A stretch of 64,000 bases of DNA, taken from Lolium rigidum (Eukaryota; Streptophyta; Magnoliopsida; Poales; Poaceae). Every line of letters begins with the position of its first letter. Position 1 is the stretch's first letter. The notes under the pieces are model-generated. The model was not told the origin of the DNA, did no database searches, and worked only from the letters and a program-made list of their open reading frames with translations. This document shows positions 1-10,554 of the stretch, piece after piece. The position numbers and the translations under genes are program-made. Location of the stretch: the NCBI RefSeq assembly GCF_022539505.1, contig NC_061510.1, forward strand, positions 228,058,043 to 228,122,042. The letters are read 5' to 3'.

Positions 1-555
1 GCTCGCAGGAAGGAGGAGCCAGAGGAGCTTGCTAGGGCAAGGGGCTCAGGAATGGGAGAGGCGGCCGTGGAGGTGGAGAAATATGAAATAATGGACGGAG
101 ATAGCGGAGAAGATAGGAGCACATGGCTGCCTCGATTCTTGAATAGTGGGGACAGCACCGCTTTTATCGCTGATGGACTGCAGCCGGAACAACTGAAACC
201 CGGAAGCTACAGGAGAAAATGAAGGTGGGCAACGGGATTGAGAGGCCGATAAAAAGGAAGGCGGAGACTATCTGCGTTAGCGATGCACCATCAAAAGTGA
301 AAACTGCTGACGTGTCCACCTTTAACTGGAGGAAATTCTACCATCAACAGTTCCTAAAATGCTAAGATTTTAGCAAAGGAAGTTAGCTTCGATATAGGTA
401 ATAGCTGGGCAGTGCACTGCCTGCACCGTCTTGTGTTCTGCCATACTGTCTTCAGTTTCGTTGTGTATTGCTTTCTGTTTCAATGTGCACTGCATTCTAT
501 GTTGTTGTGCACTGCCTCTTGATAAGTGGAAACTTCACCTTGGAATGAAGTGAAA
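1..555. other. Unassigned segment, possibly LINE-derived
   Basis: No open reading frame of useful length is present. The translation around 220-350 contains a basic stretch resembling the linker region of plant non-LTR (LINE) ORFs, and a LINE remnant lies just downstream at 702. The stretch may therefore be the eroded upstream part of the same LINE. The match is weak and by eye only. Confidence 0.2.
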
Positions 556-682
556 TACTCCCTCAGATTCATACTAATTGACTCAACTTTATCTAGACAC
601 AGATGTATCTAGTCAACAGACGCATCTAGATACATCCACATCTAGATAAAGTTGAGATAATTAATTTGGATCGGAGGGAGTA
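556..682. mobile_element. Stowaway-type MITE (Tc1/Mariner), about 125 bp
   Basis: A TA dinucleotide flanks each end (556-557 and 681-682). The element begins CTCCCTCAGATTC and ends GGATCGGAGGGAG. The two terminal ~40 bp arms are inverted copies of each other and both contain CAACTTTATCTAGA. This is the classic Stowaway layout: TA target duplication, CTCCCTCC-type terminus, no coding capacity. It is mobilised in trans by mariner transposases. It sits inside the decayed LINE region. Confidence 0.87.
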
Positions 683-701
683 ACCGTTCTAATCAAGCTT
701 T

Positions 702-1010
702 ATCGATGAAAACCTGCATAAATTCTACAATCACCATGATGTTTCTTGGGCTCACCTAATTTGGCAAGCATACTACAATGGAAATTCAGCGCACACACAC
801 ATATAGGGGCATGTCATCATTTAGCATTGGAGATGGCAGATCTTGTCTCATGGAAAAATTTACTAGATGGAAATACTATGGAAGAAAAATACCCTCACCT
901 GCATTCATTTGCCAAAATTGAAAATATTACAATGGAGAAAGTTCTCATAGAAATGAATAATAATTTATGTGAGTTAAGAACTCCCATTATCTATCATTCC
1001 TCATTAAGAA
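702..1010 (+). pseudogene. LINE ORF2 C-terminal remnant (non-LTR reverse transcriptase, zf-RVT region)
   Basis: Translation from 702 reads a LINE-like stretch containing LHKFYNHHDVSWAHLIW and QAYYN, typical of the segment just after the reverse-transcriptase thumb in plant LINEs. A stop follows at about 807. The homologous reading then moves to other frames: IGDGRS near 823, then WKNLLDGNTMEEKYPHL and SFAKIENITMEKVL from about 857. At least two frameshifts and one stop separate the blocks, so it is non-functional. No poly(A) tail or target duplication was found. Only the C-terminal 100 or so residues can be recognised. Confidence 0.55.
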
Positions 1011-1796
1011 TTACGGCCCAATTTTTTTTTTGGAGCTTCTAGATGGCTTGGGGTGAGGGGTAGCCTAAGCCCGAAAGAACTGGATTTTAACCGTGGAAGG
1101 GGGTAGTCGGCTTTAGCCATTTGTCTGTAGTGGGGAAAAGCTGGTGTACCCTAGCTCCCCGTAGCTTCCTGAGCGCCAGCGAAACGGTATATGGCTTGGC
1201 CCCTATATTTTACCTTATTTACGTCCAAATGCCACCGCGAAGCTAGTAGTTGACCGAAACGTTTTCCCCTCGCGGCCTGCATAGAGACATCCCAATCGAA
1301 CATGTTGTTCTTGCGATAGAAAATGAATGCGCTAGGGTTCCTCGGCCGCTGTTGCCCCCTGACGCTCCAGCCGCCGCTAGTTGCCCGCTCACCTCCCGTC
1401 CCCGGCTGCCTGGCCCACCGCCCCATCTCAGGCCGCGTCGACTCCATGGTGAACGACTAGCCCACAGACACCCGCTGCACGTCGTTGCCCCATCAGCAGA
1501 GCTCGAGCTCGGTGGCTAGCAGTCCCTCTGCCGCGGATGTCGAACGACGGGGCATCGTTCGGCCATCTCGCATCCACTCCAGCGCACCTCCCTTGTCTGG
1601 CCATCTCCCAACACCGCAATCACCAATGCTCTGTTGAATCTCTGTCTCTGTTTTGTGTAACACAAGGGTATTATAGACTTTTCCTCATACACCTGAGATA
1701 ATAAGCTAAGATAGGAGAAGCCAAAAAGAGCTGGAATGTGGTTTCTCAAGAGCTTAACCTCACGATGGTTTCTCCGGACAACTCCGGTTACAGTGG
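1011..1796. other. No recognisable feature
   Basis: A GC-rich, pyrimidine-rich stretch (about 1340-1620) is flanked by ordinary sequence. Short ORFs exist on both strands but none resembles a protein family I know and none has supporting gene structure. It could be a decayed captured gene fragment. It ends at the target duplication of the Copia element. Confidence 0.4.
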
Positions 1797-2515
1797 CTTA
1801 TTGAATGGATCGTAGCGAACAAGAGGGGGGGTGAATGGGCGCTACACAATTTTTATGTCTTTTTTAGTTTTTATGCGATGCGGAAGTAAAGGGCATAGCT
1901 TTGGTGATAGGGGTGTTCCTAGTATGATCCCAGGCTAGTGCAACAAGCAAAGGAACCAAACATGATAGTAAAGTTAAGGAGCGGGACAACCGGGGACGCG
2001 GAGACGAGGCGAGGTTTGTTTCCCGCAGTTCATCCCACAAAAGGGAGTACGTTTGCGTTGAGGAGGTGCTAGCCATGAAGGCTAGGCGGCCACACCACGA
2101 AGGAAGGCCTCACCTTCTTCTTCGAGAAAGCCCCACAAAGGAGCTTCCCCTTCTCCACTAAGTAGCCAGTCGAGGCGGCGGTTCCTTCACAAGGTTTGGG
2201 CGAGCTCCAGAAACACCGGAGGCTCCCAACACCCTATGGGGCTAGCACAACTCCAAGCTAGCCTCCATAGGAGCACTTCCTCCAAGATCCCACCATAGGA
2301 ACCCTAACTCCAAGATCCACAAAGGACTAGCTGGTATTGGTGAATTCTCTCTTGGTAGAACTATAGATCGGGGCCTCCTCCACCACTCCACAAAGTTTGG
2401 GCAAGATTGGTTGGGTAGGTGGGGAGATCCTCAAGGTTTGAGCTCAGCAACAATGGAGGAGAGAGAAGGAGACGAGATCAAATCGAGATGGGGAAGAAGG
2501 GGCCCTTTTATAGGC

Positions 2516-2522
2516 TCCTTCA
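2516..2522 (-). promoter_or_regulatory. TATA box of the Copia LTR promoter
   Basis: Reads CCTATAAAAGGGCCCC on the minus strand, a strong plant TATA context. Transcription would run leftwards through R/U5. Confidence 0.5.
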
Positions 2523-2544
2523 AATCCAACCGTTATGTGCAGAT

Positions 2545-2925
2545 CCCGCACAACCGGTACTACCGCTTAGGCAAGCGGTAGTACCGCCGTGGGTTTGAAA
2601 TCAGCCCACGGATTCGCCACGTGGGCTCGAAGCGGTAGTACCGCTGGTGGTACCGCTGATGGTAGCGCTAGGGCCTCTGCGAGCCGCGGACTCCATCTGG
2701 TACCTCGGCGGTACCGGAGCGGTAGTGCGATAACTTGACTTACGGTACCTAAGCGGTACCATGCCGGAACTACCGCTTGTGAGCGGTACTTATGCTCATG
2801 GTACCGTAGAGGTACCGTAACTCACTCTGTGGGACTTTTCACTGCAAGCACCCAGAGCGGTACTTCAGGCCGGTACCAGTAGGGTAGAGGTACTACGGCT
2901 ACTGGTACCGGTAGTACCGGTCAAG
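2545..2925. repeat. Array of GGTAGTACC palindromes in Copia U3
   Basis: Within about 380 bp the self-complementary core GCGGTAGTACCGC and variants (GCGGTACC, CCGGTAGTACCGG, GGTACCG) occur roughly twenty times in irregular spacing. The block ends directly upstream of the TATA box. The same motif recurs in a second block at 7105-7705. Confidence 0.72.
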
Positions 2926-3148
2926 CAGATTCTGCATTTTCTATTTCCCTCTCCAACCACGTCACCTCGCGACACACACACAAAGCCAGAAAACCTATAA
3001 GCTACGCTTGAGTCTTCCGATCATGAAGTGGTCAGCAAGGGCACCGTGCACCTGCAAATCTATCAAAGACAATATATGCACACGGTTAAATTCATTCAAG
3101 TGTTGTTATCAAACACACAAAACACGAGGTATAGACCTTTCTCTTTCA

Positions 3149-3715
3149 GTCTCCCCCTTTTTGGTGTTTGATGACAACACAAGAATTTGCAATATAGCAT
3201 AAGATATTATGATAGGGTTCTATATTTGCAAAAACTAGACGGAGCTCCCCCTAGACGTGTGCATAATTAGAATATGCATTTGAATACACATACACACATC
3301 CTAGAGATATAACTCCCCCTAGATTCTACAAACCATGCACATATGCAACAAGGATATATGACATGTTCATATAGCATATGCACACTATGGAGGCAACACA
3401 TGATAATGCAAAGAGCTTTGGGTGAATTTGTCGTACTTTTGCCTTAAGAAACCCAAACTTCCAACAGTAATTAGTGCCTCCATAGAATTGGTGTAGCCAC
3501 AATAGATGAAAAACGAAGACCAATATAGGCTACCACGAATAGGTCTTATTACAAACCGGGAGATCCACGAATAGAGTAGCAAGCATACGAATAAGTTCTC
3601 GAATAACTAGGGGTAAAACATGATGCCAAGGCCGAAAAAACAAAATGAAGCACCAAGCCCTTGGCATCCCCATGCAAATACCCATCCTAATAGATCAACT
3701 CCCCCCCCCCCCCCC
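3149..3715 (-). other. Copia 3' noncoding region with polypurine tracts
   Basis: The plus strand begins GTCTCCCCCTTTTTGG at 3149, which is the polypurine tract (AAAAAGGGGGAGAC on the minus strand) abutting the LTR. Additional GGGGGAG-type tracts occur near 3245 and 3314, and one more near 8160 beyond the CACTA. No coding sequence was seen. The CACTA insertion ends this segment inside a long C run. Confidence 0.5.
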
Positions 3716-4832
3716 CACTACTAGGAAAAGGCTTACCACCGGCACACTGAAAAGGCTTACCGCCGGCACTTTCGTATTCGCCGGCGATCACCTCGCCGGT
3801 GGTAATGGCCTACCGCCGGCGCATTGCAATTCGCCGGGGGTAACCCAGACTACCACCGGCGCCTCATCCAACTCGCCGGGGGTATTATTTACCGCCAGCA
3901 CTTTCCAATCCGCCGGGGGTATTGAGTTACCGCTGGCAAACAACCCTATGCGCCGGCGGTATATATTTTAGGATTTAAAAAAAAATCTGACGTGAAAACA
4001 CAAAACCCTCAAATATAGAATAAAAACAAATTCAATCTTTATTTAAAAAAGGCTTATATTTCAGAACAACGGTACTAACAAAAAGGTCCCTATTAAAAAA
4101 ACATAGTCTACAGGAATTTTAAAAGAATCTCCCAAAGTTTTTGTGCTGCAGAACAATGCTCTCTTGCAGTGAAGTTTAAATAAATATGAAACTATTTACT
4201 GCACTTTACTCTCGGACTGCTATGTACAGATCTGCACTTGGCATTGAACAAGTTAACCCCTTATTTTGACAATCATATAACAAGATGATCATAAACAGAG
4301 CGCTGCTATAGAAATTCTAACTGTCACATTGTTGCGACTGATAAACAACAAACAATGGATTCGAAGAACAAGGCCACAGCTTTCCGTTCTTCTCCTCGTT
4401 ATCCTGGAATAAGACCAGAGCATGGTCAGATGGTAACAGCAGCACAAGATAGAAATCCATCTTTCAAGACAAAAACAGAGGCAAACTAACTCAATACCAC
4501 AGGTGCAAGCAAGTTCAAAACAAGCAAGATAAATGATAACTCTAATCAATCTTCTAAGCATATGTATCCATCAGAACATTCACAACACATCATAAACTGA
4601 AAATTGCTGCCAGATAGTTCACAAGTTCAAGACAGTTACAACTGAAACGAATTTGTAATCTAACAGCAATCTAGCATTAATAAATAATGACATGATAGCA
4701 ATCTAGCATTAATTGTATGCCGCCGAATTCTCAACGTTTTTAACTAAACAATGTTAACCCAAGTAACAGGACGCTTTGCATCAACAAATCGAACCACGGC
4801 GAATCGAATCAAAGAGAAGATGCCTAGTTCAC

Positions 4833-4902
4833 CTTGCAGATAAGGTGGTACTCCTCGTTCAGGACGCGCTCCAGGCTGCCCTTGCCGGCCACGGCAAAAC
4901 CC
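4833..4902 (-). pseudogene. Possible captured exon, unidentified protein
   Basis: On the minus strand, after an AG, an open stretch encodes AGKGSLERVLNEEYHLICK and ends at a GTGAAC donor. Exon-like codon composition and the neighbouring captured Nudix exon suggest host origin. I do not recognise the protein. Confidence 0.25.
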
Positions 4903-5287
4903 TAGGTACCTGAACAAAGAAACTGGAATCAGAGCATGTACTAGTACCAAATCTTGTCCTAATAGTCGAAGCGGCTGCTCTACCGAAGCACGGATGGAGA
5001 GTGAATGTAGAAGCTGGTACCTTTAGAGCCGACACAGACAAGGCCCTGGACGGCGGCGTCTCCGGGACGAGCAGCTCGACTTGCTGGTCAGATCGGAGGC
5101 ATGAGAGGTCACAACAGTTGAATATAAATCATGTAAATTCTAGAATTCATAACAATTCTACAACAACTTAAATTAAGCCCCTACACCCCACAAAAAGGAA
5201 GTGTCCAGATCATGTAAAAGTTGACTCTCAAGCATGGTACATACAGCACCAAGAAGCCCTGATAGACAAAACTCAAAAGCAGCTTAC

Positions 5288-5364
5288 CAAAGGCCATAAG
5301 CTGGCTCAATCTTTCTTCTGCAAAGTAGGACCTTGTTCTCATGCTCCACAAGGCACCCAACAAC
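5288..5364 (-). pseudogene. Captured exon of a Nudix hydrolase (NUDT23-like)
   Basis: A 77-bp minus-strand stretch encodes VVGCLVEHENKVLLCRRK followed by IEPAYGL, then reaches a GT donor (GTAAGC). It is preceded by a textbook acceptor, a T-rich tract and TAG. The peptide matches the first strand-loop region of plant Nudix hydrolase 23-type proteins (FAD/ADP-ribose pyrophosphatases), just ahead of the TLPAGYLE segment and the Nudix box. The following exon is not found intact; near 5190 a WTLP remnant occurs before a stop. This is therefore an isolated exon carried by the CACTA, not a working enzyme. Identification is from recall of the family motif. Confidence 0.6.
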
Positions 5365-5964
5365 CTACAAAAAACGACACGGATTAATGAGAAAACGAGT
5401 GGCAACAGCTAATACACTTACACCAGTTATTTGCTAATCCTGGAAATCAAAACAATTGGATACCGGAGGAATAGCAATCTTACATGAGCTCTCCTTGCTG
5501 GGAAGATCCAGAGGCGGTTAGCGCTAGCAGATTCAGCGGATCAGAACGACGGCGGTACTGGAGGCGCGAACTCACGATCTAATCGAACCCAAGGACACTA
5601 GTTCCAGGATGTAGTTGGGTAGCTGAGATTAGAACAGCCTCTCGGCGCACCAGTTCAGGCAGCCCATTGACACAATAATGTAAACACGCATCTGACGATC
5701 CAATCAGCGAGCAGAATCCCAAACCAATCCGCCCAATTCAACGAATCTCCCCACCAATCCAGCCCTCCCGACCCGCCCAATTCACAGCCCCGTGCTCCCT
5801 CGCGATCGAGGCGAGCAGAGGCGCACGGTGTAGAGATCCAGAGATACCCCGATTCCGAACCGAGGCTACCTCATCTACGCATCGGAGATCCACGAGACGG
5901 GTCTCGCGATCCAGCCGGTGCAGAGGAGAGGACGGGGACAGGAGGGAGGGTTGAGGATGCATAC

Positions 5965-6009
5965 CTTGCGGACGTAGACGGGCGTGGTCATGCGGTCGCC
6001 GAGCGCCAT
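5965..6009 (-). pseudogene. Possible captured first exon
   Basis: The minus strand reads ATG GCG CTC GGC and encodes MALGDRMTTPVYVRK, then stops at an AAG|GTATGC donor. It is GC-rich like a grass first exon and lies upstream of the Nudix exon on the same strand. It could be the start of the same or another captured gene; no family match. Confidence 0.3.
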
Positions 6010-6523
6010 GGCGGCCGGCGGGGGCAGGTAGATCACGGGGGAGGGCAGAGAGAGAAAGGTGGAGAGAGGAGGAGGGAGACGGACCTGGCGAGAGAGGAGG
6101 GAGGCAGGCTCGCGAGGCGGGGCCACGATATCTCCTTTGACAGCGCGTGGGTCGAGCGAAATACCCCCGGCGAAAAAATCAGTTGGTGCCGGCGGTAATA
6201 TTTGGCCTGATTGGCCCGCCCAGTGCACCTAATTCCTGGCGTGTGCGCCTCATTTTCGCCGGCGGTAGCTGGACTTACCCCCGGCGAACCTGAGAGCTTT
6301 TCGCCGGCGGTAATGGCCGGCCCATCCGGGGGCTCTAGCCCAACTTATCCCCGGCGCTTTCTAGCCTATTTCGCCAGCGGTAAATGGCCTATCCCTGGCA
6401 CCTCCAAAGCGTACTCGCCGGCGGTAACGCGAGGAGGGCCTAAAAAATCTTACCGCCGGCCACTTTGATCCTGATTCGCCGGTGGTAATAAGTGCGGCTA
6501 TAAGCTTATTCCTAGTAGTGCCC

Positions 6524-7071
6524 CTTTGTCATCGGAACACCAAAAAGGAAGAGGAAGCATGCTAACGCCCCAAGGAGATCACTCGTCATCTTCATCCTCG
6601 TCTTCGTCCTTGTCCTCATCGTCGTCCTCATCTTCATCATCCCCATACATGTGCTCGTCCTCCTCCTCCTCCTCTTCTTCGACTTCGTCTTCGTCTTGGA
6701 CATGGCCCTTGTCATGAGGTGGTGGAGAGGGGCGCACAATGCGCTCGGGGATGGAAGTAGTTGTTGGAGCATAGACTAGGATTCCTTGGCACCAAGTAGG
6801 GGTTGGCTCCCCTCACCTCCAAGAATTGGGACTTTGTGAGTCCACTCATCGGTTTTTGGGGACCCGAGGTGGTCCGCTTGCTAGCTGCTACTGCCCTTTG
6901 ACGCTTGGTGGTCCTCGGCGAGATAATCTCCTCTTGCTCTTCTTGCTCTCGGTGACGACGAGGAGGAGGCTTGACCTTGGCGCCGCTACGGGCCTTGGAT
7001 GGACCTGTGAACATCATAGGTTGTAGGGGGAATAGGGGATAAGTGCACAAGCCTCGGAATTGCAGCGCCAA
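6524..7071 (-). pseudogene. 3' ORF of the Copia element (unknown function), truncated by the CACTA
   Basis: Minus-strand frames encode a basic, proline-rich segment (SGAKVKPPPRRHREQEEQ), a segment with TKSQFLEVRGANPYLVP, then in another frame a run of Asp/Glu residues from about 6700 to 6580. It lies after pol and before the 3' LTR, the place where SIRE/Maximus-type Copia elements carry an extra ORF. The LEVRGANPYL motif recalls wheat retrotransposon-associated hypothetical proteins. A frameshift separates the two blocks and the CACTA removes the remainder. No signal peptide or transmembrane segment is visible, so an envelope role is not supported. Confidence 0.42.
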
Positions 7072-7104
7072 AGGACACTAACAAGCAACAAAAGTGAAGC
7101 TGCA

Positions 7105-7705
7105 CTGGGCGGTAGTACCGCAACCTAGCCCGGTAGTACCGCTTGAACCGGTAGTACCGGTCACGAATGACCGGTACTACCGCTCGAGCACAGCACCACT
7201 AGATCTAGGTCGAGATACATGGCATAGAGGCACAAAGTTTCACATAGTGTTGCTAGCTAGTATCCCTCTACATGGAAAAGCTTTCTAGGATGATTCTCCA
7301 CCAAGAACTCCAACAAACCCTAACCTATGCATCTAGGGAATCCAACAAACCCTAGAGAGAGAGGTTCGAGTTCATACCGGAGGACATGATGGAGAAGGAG
7401 GTGGGGAAGCTTCTCCACGGGGGAGATTTGACCGGGGATGGCCGGAGGAGGAGATCGGGGCCGGTCTCCTCGGGTTCTTCGAGCTTGGAGTTGCCTTTGA
7501 CTTGAGATGGGTGGGGGAAAGTGATGGATTTGTTTAGATCCGTCCCCACCCGGTACCTTAAGTCAATGCCGAAAGCGGTAGTACCGCTTTCCGGTACTTA
7601 CCCGGTACCTCGGGCGGTAGTACCGCTCTAGGGAAAAATCCTGACAGTCGTCAGGACACTGCACAGGGGCGGTAGTACCGGCCTGACCACCGGTAGTACC
7701 GGGCT
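7105..7705. repeat. Second GGTAGTACC palindrome block, upstream of the Copia 3' ORF
   Basis: Two clusters (7105-7190 and 7550-7705) repeat the GCGGTAGTACCGC / CCGGTAGTACCGG motif seen in the LTR. At 7149-7182 a perfect 15-bp stem (CGGTAGTACCGGTCA) with a 4-base loop forms a hairpin. In element orientation the block precedes the 3' ORF. Confidence 0.7.
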
Positions 7706-8227
7706 CCAAAGCTCAGAAAAACCCAGATTATGGTGTAGGCTTGTGCTTTTAGACAAAAATGGCTCAAGAGGTGGGTATTGGCTTAGGATTAGATGGAGAA
7801 ATTGTTAAGGTACTACTCAACCAAGCTTGCAAGAGTCAATCATGAAAAGCCAAGCTTGGGTAAATCTCCCACAAAGAACATGGAAAAAGGAAAACAAAAA
7901 TCAAATAGGAAAGAAAATAAAAGAAGATCAAAGAAAGTCAAACATAACCAAAGAGAACCAAAAAAAAACTCCTCAAGGAGGAGGTTGGTGGCCGAGGCCA
8001 CCGTGTAAGAGTATAATAGCGCGAGGTCACGTAGATGTATCTAGGACTCACAACTAAGACTCAACATGAAGCTCATTAGCCACTTATTTGACAAACAGAG
8101 TATGTTTTGGGTTTCTTTATGATTATGGGGGGAGGGATAGCTCAATAAGTTTAAACCGCACTCCCCCTATGTTCATGTGTTCTTTCCATCAAGACATTAG
8201 CTAAAGAGTGGTATGTGCACACGACGG
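7706..8227 (-). other. Copia noncoding region between pol and the 3' ORF
   Basis: No gene is seen. It contains a strand-asymmetric purine-rich tract (about 7860-7980 on the plus strand, pyrimidine-rich in element orientation) and a GGGGGAG tract near 8160. Confidence 0.4.
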
Positions 8228-9701
8228 TCAAGCGAAGTTCGACGGATCTATGATATTTAGCTCATGCCTCAACTCAATGAAACACTTCTCATCCAAGGGC
8301 TTTGTGAATATGCCCGCCAATTGCTCCTTGGTGCCAATGAAGGATAGGACAATATCTCCTCGAGCAATGTGATCCCGAATGAAGTGATTCCTTATCTCAA
8401 TGTGCTTCGTCTTGCCATGGAGAACCGGATTGTAGGCGATCTTGATGGCGCTCTCATTGTCACAGAAAAGAGGGACCTTGCTATACTCAAGTCCATAATC
8501 CCGCAAGGTTTGCCTCATCCATAAGATTTGAGCACAACTACTCGCCACGGCAACATACTCGGCTTCCGCGGTAGAGACGGAGACACAATTTTGCTTCTTC
8601 GAGGACCAACACACCAAAGATCTCCCAAGGAAGTGACAAGCTCCGGATGTAGACTTCCTATCAACCTTGTCTCCCGCCCAATCCGAGTCGGTGAAGCCAA
8701 CCAATGAGAAGTCCGTGTCCCTTGGGTACCATAGTCCGAAATTCGGGGTATCAACTAAATATCGAAAGATCCTCTTCACCACCATGATATGGCTTTCCTT
8801 CGGATTAGCTTGAAACCGTGCGCACATACAGACACTCAACATAATGTCTGGACGAGAAGCACAAAGGTAAATAAGCGAACCTATCATTGAACGGTAGATC
8901 TTGGGGTCCACCGCCTTGCCGGTCTCATCAAGGGAGAGTTGACACTTTAGGTGCATTGGGGTTCCTATATCGTTGGCCCCCTTCATATCGAAGCGCTTGA
9001 GCATGTCTTGAATGTACTTTGCTTGATTGATGAAGGTGCCTTGACGCATTTGCTTGATCTCAAATCCAAGGAAGCACTTGAGTTCCCCCATCATTGACAA
9101 CTCAAACCTATTAGTCATCAACTTAGCAAACTCATCATTAAACTTTGTGTTAGTTGAGCCAAATATGATGTCATCTACATAAAGTTGGCATATGAAGAGC
9201 TCCCCATTGACTTTCTTAGTAAAAAGAGTGGGATCGATTTTCTCCACTTCGAAACCACGGTCTTCAAGCAATTCCCTTAGGTGCTCAAACCAAGCTCTAA
9301 GAGCTTGTTTGAGACCATATAGAGCCTTATTGAGCTTGAAGACATGGTCCGGGAAATGGGGGTCCTCGAAGGGTTGCTTCACATACACCTCCTCATGCAA
9401 AGGAACATTAAGAAAAGCACTCTTTACGTCCATTTGTTGGAGCTTGAAGCCATAGTGAGCGGCAAAGGCTAAAATGATACGGATGGACTCAAGCCTTGCA
9501 ACGGGTGCAAAGGTTTCGCCAAAGTCCACGCCTTCTACTTGAGAATACCCTTGTGCCATCAATCTTTCTTTGTTGCGGATGACGATGCCATGTTCATCTT
9601 GCTTGTTCTTGAAGACCCATTTGGTGCCGATAACGTTGCGGCAATGATCGGGTCGCTTCGTGAGAGTCCACACATCATTCCTCTTGAAGTTGTCGAGTTC
9701 C
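8228..9701 (-). pseudogene. Copia pol, reverse transcriptase and RNase H domains
   Basis: Read from 9701 leftwards, the frame is open for about 490 codons. It begins with the RT N-terminal NDVWTL...GTKWVFKNK region, [11 protein letters not shown] and [13 protein letters not shown], and contains the active site [10 protein letters not shown]. The RNase H part follows with [24 protein letters not shown] and LFCDNESAI, and ends at FIDPSNFA-like residues and a stop. The catalytic Asp/Glu residues of both domains are visible. The N-terminal portion of the same polyprotein lies at 15633 and beyond, beyond copy A, so the gene is physically broken although this half is well preserved. Confidence 0.9.
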
Positions 9702-10554
9702 TGATACGCGTACAGCACGCGTCCGTTGGGAACCCCAAGAGGAAGGTGTGATGCGTACAGCGGCAAGTTTTCCCTCAGTAAGAAACCAAGGTTTATCGAA
9801 CCAGTAGGAGCCAAGAAGCACGTCGAAGGTTGATGGCGGCGGGATGTAGTGCGGCGCAACACCGGGGATTCCGGCGCCAACGTGGAACCCGCACAACACA
9901 ACCAAAGTACTTTGCCCCAACGAAACAGTGAGGTTGTCAATCTCACCGGCTTGCCGTAACAAAGGATTAGATGTATAGTGTGGATGATGATTGTTTGCGA
10001 GAAAACGAGTAGAACAAGTATTGCGATGAGATTGTATTCAATGTAAAAGAATAGGACCGGGGTCCACAGTTCACTAGAGGTGTCTCTCCCATAAGATAAA
10101 TAGCATGTTGGGTGAACAAATTACAGTCGGCAATTGACAAATAGAGAGAGCATGACAATGCACATACATGATATGATAAGTATTGTGAGATTTAATTGGG
10201 CATTACGACAAAGTACATAGACCGCTATCCAGCATGCATCTATGCCTAAAAAGTCCACCTTCAGGTTATCATCCGAACCCTGGGCCCCACTTCGTCTTCT
10301 CTTCGGTCTTCTAGAAGCTTCGTGGAAAAATAGGCCCCTGGGCGTTGATTTCGTCCAATTCCGAGAATATTTCCTTACTAGGATTTCTGAAACCAAAAAC
10401 AGCAGAAAACAATGAACTGGCTCTTCGGCATCTCGTTAATAGGTTAGTGCCGGAAAATGCATAAATATGACATAAAGTATGCATAAAACATGTAGATATC
10501 ATAAATAATGTGGCATGGAACATAAGAAATTATCGATACGTCGGAGACGTATCA
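9702..10554 (-). repeat. 3' LTR of copy A, with a 743-bp internal deletion
   Basis: Begins TGATACGCG and ends GACGTATCA like its partner at 14032-15627, but is only 853 bp against 1596 bp. The sequence jumps near 10279 from ATCCGAACCC straight to TGGGCCCCACTTCG, skipping the middle of the LTR. A short CCC at the junction is shared by both sides, consistent with illegitimate recombination. Confidence 0.88.

Larger units (their letters stand above)
1802..3148 (-). repeat. 3' LTR of the Copia element
   Basis: On the minus strand the LTR starts TGAAAGAGAAAGG just after a polypurine tract and ends GCTACGATCCATTCA, giving TGAA...TTCA termini. It contains a TATAAAA box at 2522-2516 and an array of GGTAGTACC-type palindromes immediately upstream of it (U3). 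The U5 end carries the CACCCCCCCTCTTG motif common at the ends of Triticeae Copia LTRs. The partner 5' LTR is outside the window, so the boundaries rest on termini, polypurine tract and the 5-bp flank only. Confidence 0.72.
3716..6520. mobile_element. Non-autonomous CACTA transposon
   Basis: The left end is CACTACTAGGAAAAGGCTT and the right end AAGCTTATTCCTAGTAGTG, inverted and starting with the diagnostic CACTA. A 3-bp duplication CCC flanks both sides (3713-3715 and 6521-6523). The subterminal regions (about 3720-3960 and 6190-6500) are packed with CGCCGGCGGTAA-type repeats in both orientations, as expected for transposase binding sites. No transposase is encoded in its 2.8 kb. The interior holds minus-strand host-like exons with splice sites, including a Nudix-hydrolase exon. 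It inserted into the Copia 3' region. Confidence 0.92.

Noticed and set aside
1250..1619. Short GC-rich ORFs on both strands as a host gene
   Set aside because: All are short, overlap each other in different frames and show no family motifs or consistent splice sites.
5288..5364. An active Nudix hydrolase gene
   Set aside because: Only one exon is recognisable, the Nudix box exon is missing, and it sits inside a CACTA element.
6524..7071. An envelope-like protein after Copia pol
   Set aside because: No signal peptide, transmembrane helix or coiled coil is visible. Only position suggests it, so I left it as an ORF of unknown function.
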